The notes under the pieces are model-generated. The model worked only from the letters and a program-made list of their open reading frames with translations. It ran no database searches and had not been told where the DNA came from. From an uncultured Prevotellaceae bacterium (GTDB lineage: Bacteria > Bacteroidota > Bacteroidia > Bacteroidales > Muribaculaceae), in assembly GCA_900320055.1 (NCBI GenBank), contig ONQS01000010.1, positions 41,266-105,265 of the forward strand: 64,000 nt of DNA, written 5' to 3'. Positions 40,672 through 49,948 of this stretch are shown piece by piece (positions within the stretch are counted from its first letter, which is position 1; each line of letters begins with the position of its first letter). A program made the position numbers and the translations under genes.

Positions 40672-41067
40672 ATGGCAAATTTCAATAAACTGGCTATGTC
40701 AGCCGAACTATTATCACGCAATGACTTGCGTATCGAATCCACCCTGTTGGGATTGAGCAAGAAACTCGTCTACACTCCCACTGGAGCAACGGTTAATGTC
40801 AAGAAGTACAACTACAATCCAGAGGCCGTTGCCCACCTGCAGCGCATCATAGACAGCGATGGTCAACGTCTCAGTGCCGCTGTCAAGGCATGCCATGTCG
40901 AGCGCTCGGAAATCGGCAACATCGAACTCGATGCCTGCATCTCGACAGATAAGCAATTCGCGGCCCTGCAGTTATTGCAATTTATCGACTACACTTACCA
41001 GCCTATCAGCAAGGTGGCATTCTTTGTGGGCGAGCAGGCTCAACTAGTCTCATCAGTTATTAACTAA
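40672..41067 (+). CDS. Hypothetical protein, cytoplasmic
   Basis: A 131-residue protein beginning MANFNKLAMSAELLSRNDLR. It is mixed alpha/beta with no signal peptide and no recognised domain. Features are VNVKKYNYNPEAVAHL, a two-Cys stretch (ACHVERSEIGNIELDAC) and a hydrophobic end (KVAFFVGEQAQLVSSVIN). A longer frame from 40555 would need an unrelated hydrophobic N-terminus and is rejected. It lies 36 nt before the NhaD antiporter gene, so a link to ion homeostasis is possible but unproven. Confidence 0.6.
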   Translation: MANFNKLAMSAELLSRNDLRIESTLLGLSKKLVYTPTGATVNVKKYNYNPEAVAHLQRIIDSDGQRLSAAVKACHVERSEIGNIELDACISTDKQFAALQLLQFIDYTYQPISKVAFFVGEQAQLVSSVIN

Positions 41068-41103
41068 TTAACGATTAAACCACATCACTTATTGATTATA
41101 GAA

Positions 41104-42423
41104 ATGTTGACTATTGCGATCGTTGCCGTTTTTCTTACAGGATATGCGTGCATTGCATTAGAGAGTGTTATCAAGGTGAACAAGGCAGCCATCTCCCTGT
41201 TCATGTTTGTGGCATGCTGGACATTGTTTATGCTGGCTCCAGAAATCTATTTTCCTGGAACCACAGATGCCACCCGTGCTGCGTTGGAGTCGATCGAAGG
41301 ATGCTTGGGGGAAACCTCAACGACGTTGTTCTTCCTGATGGGTGCCATGACCATTGTCGAGGTTGTGGACCAGAACGGAGGATTCAACTTTGTGCGCGAC
41401 ATGCTTGGAACGACGTCCAAGCGCAAACTGCTGTGGCGCATTGCGTTGATGACATTCTTCCTGAGTGCCATCCTCGACAATCTCACGACGAGCATTGTCC
41501 TGATTATGGTGTTGCGCAAACTCGTTCCTCTACGCCATGACCGCCTCATCTATGATGCGGTTATTGTGATTGCCGCCAACGCGGGCGGTGCGTTCTCTCC
41601 CATCGGTGACGTAACCACAATCATGCTCTGGAACAGTGGAATGATTACTGCAGCAAAGACCATTACCAGCCTGCTCATTCCGTCACTCTTGTCGTTGCTG
41701 GTTCCTGCCTGTTTGTTGCAGTATGCCCTCAAAGGCACGCTTGAGCAAAGCAGCGCAGGCGACGACATCGTTACCAGCGAGCAGCAGTTGAAGCAGTGGG
41801 AACGCAAGACGGTGTTTGTGCTGGGAGTCGGTGGACTCATTTTTGTCCCCATCTTTCACTATCTCACCGATTTGCCTCCATTTATGGGCATCTTGCTGGT
41901 GCTGGCCATGCTATGGATCACGACCGAACTGTTCTATGCCCACCTCAAGGTCGACGAGTCGGCATCTCACCGTGTGGGACGCCTGCTGACACACATCGAC
42001 ATGGCGACAATACTCTTCTTCCTAGGCATACTGATGGCTGTGAACTGCCTCAAGCAGATTGGCGTGCTCACGGCCATGGGCGAGTGGCTCGATAGTGTCT
42101 CGGGCGGCAATCATTATCTGGTGACGGGCATCATCGGCATCGTGTCGAGCATTGTGGACAATGTGCCGCTGGTGGCTGGCTGCATGGGCATGTACCCGGT
42201 AGCACCGACTGGTGACCTGGCAGTGGACGGCGCCTTCTGGCAACTGCTGGCTTATTGTGCTGGTGTGGGCGGTTCGATGCTCATCATCGGTTCTGCTGCC
42301 GGGGTCGTCGTCATGGGACTGGAGAGCATTTCATTCGGCTGGTATCTCAAGCGCATCACCCCAGTTGCTATATTGGGATACCTTGCGGGAATGGTCGGCT
42401 ATTGGCTCCAGAGCCTGCTCTAG
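41104..42423 (+). CDS. nhaD: NhaD-type Na+/H+ antiporter
   Basis: A 439-residue inner-membrane antiporter of the ion transporter superfamily with about 11-12 helices. Typical NhaD blocks are FFLMGAMTIVEVVDQNGGF, LSAILDNLTTSIVL (Asp-Asn in the half-helix), NAGGAFSPIGDVTTIMLW and the mirrored IVDNVPLVAGCMGMY and GVGGSMLIIGSAAGVVVMG. It exchanges Na+ for H+, important for pH and salt tolerance. Start chosen at the ATG 41104 rather than the upstream TTG 41092. The long hairpin at 42447-42508 ends the unit. Confidence 0.9.
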   Translation: MLTIAIVAVFLTGYACIALESVIKVNKAAISLFMFVACWTLFMLAPEIYFPGTTDATRAALESIEGCLGETSTTLFFLMGAMTIVEVVDQNGGFNFVRDMLGTTSKRKLLWRIALMTFFLSAILDNLTTSIVLIMVLRKLVPLRHDRLIYDAVIVIAANAGGAFSPIGDVTTIMLWNSGMITAAKTITSLLIPSLLSLLVPACLLQYALKGTLEQSSAGDDIVTSEQQLKQWERKTVFVLGVGGLIFVPIFHYLTDLPPFMGILLVLAMLWITTELFYAHLKVDESASHRVGRLLTHIDMATILFFLGILMAVNCLKQIGVLTAMGEWLDSVSGGNHYLVTGIIGIVSSIVDNVPLVAGCMGMYPVAPTGDLAVDGAFWQLLAYCAGVGGSMLIIGSAAGVVVMGLESISFGWYLKRITPVAILGYLAGMVGYWLQSLL

Positions 42424-42446
42424 AGCACTCAACAAATGACAACAAG

Positions 42447-42508
42447 AGAGGCTATTGCAAAATGCAGCCGTCGCGATTACGGGACGGTTGCATTTTGCGA
42501 CAGCCTCT
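42447..42508. terminator. Long bidirectional terminator
   Basis: AGAGGCT pairs with AGCCTCT and GCAAAATGCA with TGCATTTTGC, extended by GCCGTC/GACGGT. This stem of about 23 bp with a small internal loop lies between converging nhaD and prsW genes. Confidence 0.85.
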
Positions 42509-42524
42509 ATTATATGAAGATATA

Positions 42525-43283
42525 TTACTGGCCGGGCAGGGGCGGTGGCATCGTGGAGCCGTTGCCGTCAAACGGGGGCGGTGTCAAGCGATCGTGGTCG
42601 CGCTGCTGCAACTCTGCGATACGTCTCATCGTACCCTTATAGACGCGCCAGATGAGCAGGACAAACAACGCATTGATGACTACCGAGAGAGCGGGATAGA
42701 TGCCCTCGCTGAAAGCCAGCGCGTCATAGACCCAGTGAATGAGCACGGGCACTGCCAGCACACACACTGCTGTGACAGTTGAGCGGTCGCCAAAGTGCCG
42801 CTTGCTGTAGAAGTAGCCCATAGCGCAGGCGATGGCAAAGTGGGCCGGCACAGCGGTTACGCCTCGCATGATTGCCGTCCCGATCCAGTCTTCGCTCTGC
42901 AGCAGGTACATGATGTTTTCGGTTCCGGCAAATCCCAGTCCCACACAAGCGGCATAGACAATGCCATCCAAGTACTCGTCGTAATAGGGATTGTTGCGCA
43001 GCACGAGCCACAGCATGAGCAACTTGGCCATCTCCTCGGGCAGTGCGGCGGCAAACAGCGCCGTGGAGACCGCACCCCTGAACGAGCCCAGGTCATACAC
43101 AAACAAGCCAATCATCCCCAGCAACTGAGTGATGACCAGCGTAACGAACGTGGAGCCCACTCCATAGAGGAATGCCTTGTAGAGCATCCTCAACGGCTCG
43201 GGACGCAGCGAGTCCTTCTGATAAATCCACCAGCCCAGAATCAGCACGGGCAGCAGTGCGGTAACGATGATGAGTAATAGCAT
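42525..43283 (-). CDS. PrsW family intramembrane metalloprotease
   Basis: A 252-residue membrane protein with about eight helices. The PrsW metal motifs are AALPEEMAKLLMLW (EE..K), AVPAHFAIACAMGYFY (His) and VLIHWVYDAL (H..YD). PrsW proteases cleave anti-sigma factors within the membrane; the target here is unknown. The C-terminal 25 residues are Pro-rich. An ATG at 43331 is also in frame but lies 4 nt from the -7-like element 43336-43343, so the ATG at 43283, at the first helix, is preferred. Confidence 0.82.
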   Translation of the reverse strand: MLLLIIVTALLPVLILGWWIYQKDSLRPEPLRMLYKAFLYGVGSTFVTLVITQLLGMIGLFVYDLGSFRGAVSTALFAAALPEEMAKLLMLWLVLRNNPYYDEYLDGIVYAACVGLGFAGTENIMYLLQSEDWIGTAIMRGVTAVPAHFAIACAMGYFYSKRHFGDRSTVTAVCVLAVPVLIHWVYDALAFSEGIYPALSVVINALFVLLIWRVYKGTMRRIAELQQRDHDRLTPPPFDGNGSTMPPPLPGQ

Positions 43284-43335
43284 TGCGATAATCTTATTTA
43301 AGGCTAATAGCGGTAAAACACCGCCAGCCATGCTA

Positions 43336-43343
43336 CAAAATTA
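43336..43343 (-). promoter_or_regulatory. -7 element of the PrsW gene
   Basis: The minus strand reads TAATTTTG, about 50 nt upstream of the chosen ATG. No -33 TTTG at the right distance. Confidence 0.4.
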
Positions 43344-43419
43344 CTTATTATTTGCCAAAAATGTCGAAGTCAAGAGGCACAATCTTCATCACAAAGACCG
43401 GTAGTGGCATTTTTTGCTG

Positions 43420-43427
43420 TATCTTTG
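43420..43427 (+). promoter_or_regulatory. -7 element of the sodium:solute symporter gene
   Basis: TATCTTTG lies 76 nt before the ATG at 43504; no clear -33 box. Confidence 0.45.
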
Positions 43428-43503
43428 CAGGCCGAATGGACAACGGGGCAGCCTTCTTCAAGGGGTCCTGTTGTGTCTTTGATTCGGACAAACAGACAAA
43501 CTC

Positions 43504-45009
43504 ATGGTATCATCAATTCATCTCATAGGGGTTACGCTGACCGTGCTGCTGCTGGTGATGGTCAGTTGGCTATCGGGGCGCAAGGTCAAGGATGCCCGCA
43601 GTTTCACCACAGGCGGCAATAGCGGCAGTTGGATGGTGTGCGGTGCCCTGCTCGGCACGCTGGCAGGAGGTCAAAGCACCATCGGCACAGCCCAATTGGC
43701 ATTCTGCTACGGCATCTCAGCCTGGTGGTTTACCATCGGTGCCGGTTTAGGGTCGTTGACTCTGGGGCTGTTCTTTGCCGGGCCCTTGAGGCGCAGCGGG
43801 TGCTCCACCCTGCTCGAGGTGGTCAGCCGTGAGTATGGTCACAAGGCCGAAACCGTGGGGTCGATATTGTTCCTGATCGGCATCTTTATCAGCATCATGT
43901 CGCAGGTACTGTCGTCCTCGGCCATGATTGGCAGCCTGTTTGGAATGCCCACAGTATGGGCCGCACTTGTGAGTGCAGTGCTCATCATGCTGATGGTGCT
44001 GTTTGGCGGCATCCGCAGCGCGGGCGTCAGCGGCATTGTCAAGTTGGTCCTTCTGTACTTATGCTCGATTGTGGCAGGCATTGTGGTGTGGCATGTTGCG
44101 GGCGGTCTGTCGGGTCTGCGCGATAGTGTGGCTAGTGTCTATCAGTCGCCCACCATCACTCAACTCAATGGTCTGACCGATGTCGAGAGCATCCACCATC
44201 GCTATGGCAGTCCGTTTGCCCGAGGCGTTTTCAAGGATCTGGGCGGCTGCTTGTCGCTCGTGCTTGGCGTGCTATGCACACAGAGTTATGCCCAGTGCAT
44301 CTGGTCAGCAGCCAGCACACCCAAGGCGCGCAAGGGTGCCGTGCTGTGCTCGGTGTTTATGCCCATCATCGGCGCGGCATGCACACTTGTGGGCATCTAT
44401 ATGCGCGGCCACTACATCACGGCCGAAGAACTCAAGGCGCTGCAAGGCGCCGGCGAGATGTTGCCCGCTGGCATCGGTGTGATCGAAAACTCGGCGCAGG
44501 CGTTCCCCGCGTTCATCCTCAAGCACCTGCCGGCCTGGTTGGGTGGTCTGATGCTGGGCACCATGCTCATCAACATCTTGGGATGCGGCAGCGGATTGTC
44601 GCTGGGCGCATCGACCATCCTGGTGCGCGACGTGTATGGCAACTTCAAGCGTCGCATGGGCTTGAAGTCCTCTCCCCTATCCCAGTTGGCTCAAACGCGA
44701 CTGTCCATTGTGGGCATCCTCGCGGCGGCATTTGTGGCGGCTATCACCTTCAGCGGCACCTTTATCAACGACTTGGGCTTCCTGTCGCTGGGCCTGCGAG
44801 CCGTAGCCATCCTGTTCCCGTTGTGTTTTGCCCTGAGTTGTCCCGGACGTTTCCAGCCCAGCCACGTGTTGCTGTCGATGCCCCTGGGCGTGGGAGCGAT
44901 GCTGCTGGCCAAGTTCACGGGGCTGCCGGGAGACGCTGTCTACTATGGACTGGCCGTCTCCCTGATCGCCATCCTTGCCGGCCGTCGCAAGCGGGAGAAA
45001 ATCTTATGA
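43504..45009 (+). CDS. Sodium:solute symporter family transporter
   Basis: A 501-residue protein with 12-13 helices of the SSF (SLC5-like) family. The N-terminal helix is followed by KVKDARSFTTGGNSGSWMVCG, the usual start of the core. GTLAGGQSTIGTAQLAFCYGISAWW matches the helix-1/2 sodium and substrate site. It imports a small solute with Na+; sugars, amino acids or acids are possible. Its stop codon overlaps that of the converging GH10-like gene by 6 nt, leaving no room for a terminator. Confidence 0.85.
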   Translation: MVSSIHLIGVTLTVLLLVMVSWLSGRKVKDARSFTTGGNSGSWMVCGALLGTLAGGQSTIGTAQLAFCYGISAWWFTIGAGLGSLTLGLFFAGPLRRSGCSTLLEVVSREYGHKAETVGSILFLIGIFISIMSQVLSSSAMIGSLFGMPTVWAALVSAVLIMLMVLFGGIRSAGVSGIVKLVLLYLCSIVAGIVVWHVAGGLSGLRDSVASVYQSPTITQLNGLTDVESIHHRYGSPFARGVFKDLGGCLSLVLGVLCTQSYAQCIWSAASTPKARKGAVLCSVFMPIIGAACTLVGIYMRGHYITAEELKALQGAGEMLPAGIGVIENSAQAFPAFILKHLPAWLGGLMLGTMLINILGCGSGLSLGASTILVRDVYGNFKRRMGLKSSPLSQLAQTRLSIVGILAAAFVAAITFSGTFINDLGFLSLGLRAVAILFPLCFALSCPGRFQPSHVLLSMPLGVGAMLLAKFTGLPGDAVYYGLAVSLIAILAGRRKREKIL

Positions 45010-47565
45010 TGCTCTTAGAATCAAATCAATGAGTGCGCTGACGTCGGCGATATTGGTCTCACCATCGGCGTTGACGTCGCCCTGGGTAAGATAGGTCCCG
45101 CTCAATATCATATCGATTACAGCATTGACGTCGGCGATATTGACCTCTCCATCGCCATTGACATCACCCTGGGGTGATGACTGCTGCGCCCTATAGACAA
45201 AACTGATCACAGGGCCATAGGCCGTGGTGTGGGTATTGCCGTCAAAGTCGAGATAACTGGTCTTGCTGCGGGCGTAATAGGTCTCGCCATCGGCCAGGTA
45301 TTTGCTATTGACCTTGATTTCCCCTGCAGGCAACGTTGTCTGATACTGTCCATTCTTCAATGTCTCGATAAAGCGTGAGCGGCCCCAAGTCGTCTCGCTG
45401 TTCGACACCTCTATAATATAGGCCGTGGCCCACGTCTGCGGCTTGAGTGTGATATGCTGGTCGGCATAGAGAGTACCGCCGTCAACAGGTATCGCAAATC
45501 GGGCTGCCGCATGAGCCACCGAGAAGCGCACGGCAGCACTGGTCATGGTCTCACCATCGACCGTGAGAGTAACGCGCAGGAAGTAGGTATTGCCTGGTTC
45601 GAGCAAGTCCTCGGGAATGACAAGTGTGCCGCTTGTCGATGTGCCAGTGTAGAGAGGAGCCGAGAAGGCGTCGTCGGCCGATACCTCCAGCACAGCAGGC
45701 TCGCTGCTGCCACAAGTGTACCACGAGACCGCTACGGGCACCTCTAAGTCCTCGCTGCCATCGGCGGGCTCAACGATGGTCAGCATCATCGGCGTGAAGG
45801 CTCTCACCTCGCTCACACCGCTATAGCAACTGTCGGCACACGACTGCACCCGCCAGTATTGGGTCTGGCCATGCGCGATTTTGCTGAACGACAACACGCT
45901 GGCAACGGTATCGGTGACCGTAACCCGCTCAAGCACATTGCTGAACTCGGGCGTTGACGCGAGTTCGACCAGATAGGACGTAGCGCCATCGACCTTGTGC
46001 CAGGTGAACTTGAACGGAGCATCGACCGTAGCACCATCGTCGGGCGAAATGAGCACGGGGTTATCGAGTTGATCCAATTCCACACTCAGGAATGCGGGGT
46101 CCCACTCGTTGCCTACGCGGTCGAGCACGCACACGGCAAACTGATAGCCCTGCTGATACTGCAAGGGGATGTCGAGCGATGACTCATAGGTCATGCCTAG
46201 CAGATAGTCGATCTGGCCGCTGAAGGTGGCGGTGTTCATCGTCATGGGGAAGGCATAGACCGTGTAGCGCACATCCTCGTAGCCCTGCCACGACAACCGG
46301 TTGCCCGTCCGTTCCAGATTCTGGACCACACCCGGGTTGAATCCCTGTTTCCAGGGCATGGCGGGCGGCAAGGCAGGACGAGTAAACACCGTATTCTTCA
46401 GGTAATGCCCCAACGAGTTGGCACTGAGCGCATACAGGTACTTACATGAGTAGAAGATCGCGCCTGGGCAGCCATCCTGGGAACTGGTGCGGTTGAGTTC
46501 CACCTCGTCGGCATACTCCTTGAACTGCACTTCGGTCGACGTGCTGGTGATTGACGAGATAGACGACGAGATAAAGACCTGACGGCCAAACTTGTTGGCC
46601 ACTTTTCCCCACCACGGGGTGATCTTGCTATAGTCGGCAGTGGCGCCGATTTTCCAATAGACCTGCGGCGAGATGTAGTCGATGCTTTGAGCGGAGAGCC
46701 AAGCCAGCGGGTCGCTGAAGATACCGTTATACTGCCAGTCGCTGCCAGCGGGACAAGGGTCGACGCCATACTGGCTGGCCACAGCAGCGCTGGTGGCAGC
46801 CACCCCCGCAGGCGAGATTCCATAGCGCACCTCGGGGCGTGTTTCCTGAATCATGTCATAGACGGCCCGCACCATGCGGTTGACGTTGTCGCGGCGCCAG
46901 TCGCCAAATGACAACTCCGTGTCAGCCTCGACCCACTCGTCATAGTCCTGTGCCGTTGCATCGGCAGGAATACCGTCGGGATAGAAATAGTCGTCATACA
47001 GGATGCCATCCACATCATACTTGGTGATGATCTCACGACACACGGCTACGATGCGGTCGATGGTGCGCTGCTGTCCCGGGTCGAGGATCACGGTCGAGCC
47101 GTGGGTGAGCAGCCATCCATCATCTTTCAATTCCTGATCTTGAGGCGTATTCCAATTGGTTCCAGTGCTCCATCGATAGGGATTGACCCAGGCATGGCAC
47201 TCCATGCCGCGCTTGTGGCACCCGTCCACGACATACTGCAACGGGTCGAAGCCCGGATCCTGGCCACGCGTACCCGTCAGGTAACTTGACCAAGGTTCGA
47301 GACTGGACTGATACATCGCGTCACACATCGAGCGCACCTGGAAATTGACGGCATTGAAGCGGTTGACCTGCAGTGAGTCGAGCAGACGGTCCATCTGCTG
47401 CATCTGCTTGGTGGCCCCAGCGCCCTGCGAGGGCCAGTCGAGGCACCACACGGTGGCAATCCAAGCCGAACGGAATTCTCGCTTAGGCATTCCATAACCC
47501 CAAGCCTGCGTCAGCAACGAGGACAGCAGGACAGTAAGTAGTGTAATCGAGAGAAATCGTTTCAT
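45004..47565 (-). CDS. Secreted GH10-like (DUF187/DigH-type) protein with dockerin-type C-terminus
   Basis: An 853-residue secreted protein with a signal peptide (LLSSLLTQAWG). Residues about 27-400 form the glycosyl-hydrolase-like 10 domain: REFRSAWIATVWCLDWPS at the start, NFQVRSMCDAMY, and DGILYDDYFYPDG. In DigH this domain cleaves denuded peptidoglycan glycans. Residues about 490-790 are fibronectin-III-like repeats (FKFTWHKVDGATSYLVELA). Two dockerin-type repeats end the chain (GDVNGDGEVNIADVNAVID, GDVNADGETNIADVSALID). The role is cell-wall or glycan hydrolysis at the surface. The promoter lies at 47609-47640. Confidence 0.85.
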   Translation of the reverse strand: MKRFLSITLLTVLLSSLLTQAWGYGMPKREFRSAWIATVWCLDWPSQGAGATKQMQQMDRLLDSLQVNRFNAVNFQVRSMCDAMYQSSLEPWSSYLTGTRGQDPGFDPLQYVVDGCHKRGMECHAWVNPYRWSTGTNWNTPQDQELKDDGWLLTHGSTVILDPGQQRTIDRIVAVCREIITKYDVDGILYDDYFYPDGIPADATAQDYDEWVEADTELSFGDWRRDNVNRMVRAVYDMIQETRPEVRYGISPAGVAATSAAVASQYGVDPCPAGSDWQYNGIFSDPLAWLSAQSIDYISPQVYWKIGATADYSKITPWWGKVANKFGRQVFISSSISSITSTSTEVQFKEYADEVELNRTSSQDGCPGAIFYSCKYLYALSANSLGHYLKNTVFTRPALPPAMPWKQGFNPGVVQNLERTGNRLSWQGYEDVRYTVYAFPMTMNTATFSGQIDYLLGMTYESSLDIPLQYQQGYQFAVCVLDRVGNEWDPAFLSVELDQLDNPVLISPDDGATVDAPFKFTWHKVDGATSYLVELASTPEFSNVLERVTVTDTVASVLSFSKIAHGQTQYWRVQSCADSCYSGVSEVRAFTPMMLTIVEPADGSEDLEVPVAVSWYTCGSSEPAVLEVSADDAFSAPLYTGTSTSGTLVIPEDLLEPGNTYFLRVTLTVDGETMTSAAVRFSVAHAAARFAIPVDGGTLYADQHITLKPQTWATAYIIEVSNSETTWGRSRFIETLKNGQYQTTLPAGEIKVNSKYLADGETYYARSKTSYLDFDGNTHTTAYGPVISFVYRAQQSSPQGDVNGDGEVNIADVNAVIDMILSGTYLTQGDVNADGETNIADVSALIDLILRAS

Positions 47566-47608
47566 ATCCTAAATAATTGTAGTTAATCCTTAAAAATTAT
47601 CATCACCA

Positions 47609-47640
47609 CAAAGGTAGCACCAAAAAAGCGCAATCACAAG
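47609..47640 (-). promoter_or_regulatory. Promoter of the GH10-like gene
   Basis: On the minus strand CTTG (47637-47640), a 20-bp spacer and TACCTTTG (47609-47616). It overlaps the terminator of the upstream pyrE unit. Confidence 0.55.
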
Positions 47641-47650
47641 TGGTTGCGCT
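47617..47650 (-). terminator. Terminator of the pyrE unit
   Basis: Read on the minus strand, AGCGCAA and TTGCGCT form a 7-8-bp stem followed by TTTTTTGG. Confidence 0.7.
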
Positions 47651-47710
47651 CTATCTTATAGATATTTAACGATTGCCGAAACGGAGACTCACCAATTGCG
47701 GCAGAGCCAC

Positions 47711-48154
47711 TCACAGCCTATCAAAGGGGATGCGGGCCAGCAGTTGGCCAAATCGCTCAGCGCCCTCCTGCAACTGCCCCTCAACCATCTTGCGCATGAA
47801 GAAGGGCAGATTCAGTTGCAACTCTGCCGTGCTCATGGTCGTGGCATCGGGCTGGGCCTCGAGATTGATCACCATGTTGATGGGGATGGGCGACTGAGAG
47901 GCCGTGTAGACCACCCGTTGTCCATCCACGCTGGCCTCATGGTCGAGCGCCAGGGTCACCTCTCCCATGGGCGACGCGATGGAGATGGAGTCCTGGGTGA
48001 ACTTAACGGTGTCGAGGTGGCGCTTTGCCTCGTCATCGATTTTATCGGCATTGGCCTCGATCTGCTGTTGGATGAGGGACGGATTGGTCAGTTTGCTATA
48101 GACGGTTGCGGCGTCACAGGCTATGGCGTGTGGGCTGCTCTTGAATGATTCCAT
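47711..48154 (-). CDS. SRPBCC/START-like domain protein, unknown
   Basis: A 147-residue protein beginning MESFKSSPHAIACDAATVYSKL. The pattern of a short helix (VYSKLTNPSLIQQQIEAN), beta strands and a long C-terminal helix (FMRKMVEGQLQEGAERFGQLL) fits the SRPBCC helix-grip fold, which binds small hydrophobic ligands. The function is unknown. It is directly downstream of pyrE, an arrangement I believe is common in Bacteroidales. A longer frame up to 48304 overlaps pyrE and is rejected. Confidence 0.65.
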   Translation of the reverse strand: MESFKSSPHAIACDAATVYSKLTNPSLIQQQIEANADKIDDEAKRHLDTVKFTQDSISIASPMGEVTLALDHEASVDGQRVVYTASQSPIPINMVINLEAQPDATTMSTAELQLNLPFFMRKMVEGQLQEGAERFGQLLARIPFDRL

Positions 48155-48194
48155 ATCGATAGGTACTACTATAGATTTATGATGATTTAAGCGG

Positions 48195-48848
48195 TTAATC
48201 CACATTTCCGAAACCGGCGGGAGCCCAGTTCTCAGGATCGCTATGCCACTGCTGCAGGGCATCGAGATCGGCGGCCGACAGCAGTTTCTTCTCGTCAGCC
48301 ACATCGATCATCGTCTCAAAGTTGGTGAGCGTGATGATGGGCAATTTGGCCCGTTTCAGAGACTTGGAAGCCTGCGAGAACTGATAATCAAAGATGACGA
48401 CTACCCCCAGGACGATACCCCCAGCCTCGCTCACCGTGTTCATGCACTTCATGCAGTTGTTGCCCGTCGAGAGTTGATCCTCGATGAGTACGACCTTCTG
48501 CCCAGGCTTGATATCACCCTCGATGAGGTTCTCAAGGCCGTGATCCTTAGGCGTGGAGCGCACATACACCATGGGCAGTGCCAACGAGTCGGCGACCATA
48601 GCGCCATGGGCGATAGCACCCGTGGCTATGGCAGCAACGACCTCGGCATTGCCAAAGTTTTCCATAATCAAGCGCGCCATCTCCACCTTGATGAGATTAC
48701 GCACCTCGGGATATGATAGCGTCATCCGCAAGTCACTATAGATGGGAGAATTCCATCCAGTCGCCCACGAGAAGGGGCTATCGGGCTGCAACTTGATCGC
48801 ATTGATCTGCAATAGTTTCTCGGCTAGAAGAGTATCTAATTTTTTCAT
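48195..48848 (-). CDS. pyrE: Orotate phosphoribosyltransferase PyrE
   Basis: PyrE joins orotate to PRPP to make OMP in pyrimidine synthesis. The 217-residue protein has the orotate-loop segment PFSWATGWNSPIYSDLR near residue 25. AAIATGAIAHG is present, and the PRPP motif VVLIEDQLSTGNN carries an acidic pair with Gln in place of the second loop Asp. An upstream in-frame ATG at 48887 is rejected because TAACTTCG (48876-48883, minus strand) looks like the -7 box. The SRPBCC-like gene follows. Confidence 0.9.
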   Translation of the reverse strand: MKKLDTLLAEKLLQINAIKLQPDSPFSWATGWNSPIYSDLRMTLSYPEVRNLIKVEMARLIMENFGNAEVVAAIATGAIAHGAMVADSLALPMVYVRSTPKDHGLENLIEGDIKPGQKVVLIEDQLSTGNNCMKCMNTVSEAGGIVLGVVVIFDYQFSQASKSLKRAKLPIITLTNFETMIDVADEKKLLSAADLDALQQWHSDPENWAPAGFGNVD

Positions 48849-49002
48849 TTTGTCTATGTGGTATGAAATACTGGGCGAAGTTAGCAAAAATCCTCCGTAT
48901 GCACGATAACAGCGCCAATAAAAAACCTAAAAACATGTTAATACGGGAAGGCGCTACCCTAGGACCCTCACTCATTACCATCAACCGTCACTTCAAGCCC
49001 GT

Positions 49003-49033
49003 TTTGCACAATCAGAATAATTCATTAACTTTG
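49003..49033 (+). promoter_or_regulatory. Promoter of the patatin-recX-comF operon
   Basis: TTTG at 49003-49006, a 19-bp spacer and TAACTTTG at 49026-49033 fit the consensus fully. The leader is about 18 nt. Confidence 0.75.
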
Positions 49034-49057
49034 CAGTGACCAAACAATACACTCTGA

Positions 49058-49948
49058 ATGAATATGGCAAATGGCAAAACGGGCATCGTTCTTGAGGGTG
49101 GTGGCATGCGTGGCATGTACACCTGTGGCATTCTGGACGTGCTCATGGAGAATCACATCTACCTCGATGGCATGGTTGGCGTGTCGGCTGGCATCGCCTT
49201 TGGCTGCAACTACAAGTCGCGACAGGCCGGCAGAGCCTTGCGTTACAACGTGAGGTTTGCCAGGGACAAACGCTATAGCGGCATGCAGTCATTATTGAAG
49301 ACGGGCAACTACTATAACGCCTACTTTGCCTACAAACTGGTGCCGACACACTACGATATCTTTGACTACAATGCCTACGAGGACAACCCCATGGAGTGCT
49401 ACGCCGTGTGCTTTGACGTCAAGACCGGGCAAGCCGTATACCAGCGTCTGGAGCGGGTCAACGACGACTTCTTTGAGTGGATTAGGGCCTCGGCCTCGAT
49501 GCCTGTCGTGGCCCAACCGGTAGAGGTGGGCGGCCGCTTGCTGCTCGACGGCGGTCTGGCCGATAGCATCCCCTTGGAGTTTATGATGAGCAAGGGCTAT
49601 GACCGCAACGTGGTGATCCTCACCCGCGAGGCGGGTTACCGCAAGAGCGCCGAGCATGGCATGTGGCTGTTCAAGTCGCTGCTGCGCAAGTATCCCAAGG
49701 TCATCGAAGCCCTGCAGCATCGTCCAGCCTTATATAACAAGCAATTACAGATAGTCAGGGAGCAAGAGAGCAAGGGTAACGCCTTTGTCTTTCGCCCGAT
49801 CAAGCCGCTGGACGTGAGCCGCACGACCCACGACGCGGGGGAGATGAACCGCGTTTATCAGCAGGGTCGCGACGAGGCACTGCAACGTCTCGATGACCTC
49901 AAGCGATTCCTGACTAATGATTCCTCCAAGCCCGATGGCCAGCACTAA
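49058..49948 (+). CDS. Patatin-like phospholipase
   Basis: A 296-residue serine hydrolase of the patatin family. The oxyanion loop EGGGMRG, the nucleophile elbow GVSAG (Ser43) and the catalytic DGG in LLLDGGLADSIPLEF (about residue 166) are intact. It belongs to the YjjU/RssA-type subgroup, which hydrolyses phospholipid or lysophospholipid acyl chains; the substrate is not known. It is the first gene of an operon with recX (32-nt overlap) and comF. A second ATG at 49064 is possible. Confidence 0.88.
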   Translation: MNMANGKTGIVLEGGGMRGMYTCGILDVLMENHIYLDGMVGVSAGIAFGCNYKSRQAGRALRYNVRFARDKRYSGMQSLLKTGNYYNAYFAYKLVPTHYDIFDYNAYEDNPMECYAVCFDVKTGQAVYQRLERVNDDFFEWIRASASMPVVAQPVEVGGRLLLDGGLADSIPLEFMMSKGYDRNVVILTREAGYRKSAEHGMWLFKSLLRKYPKVIEALQHRPALYNKQLQIVREQESKGNAFVFRPIKPLDVSRTTHDAGEMNRVYQQGRDEALQRLDDLKRFLTNDSSKPDGQH

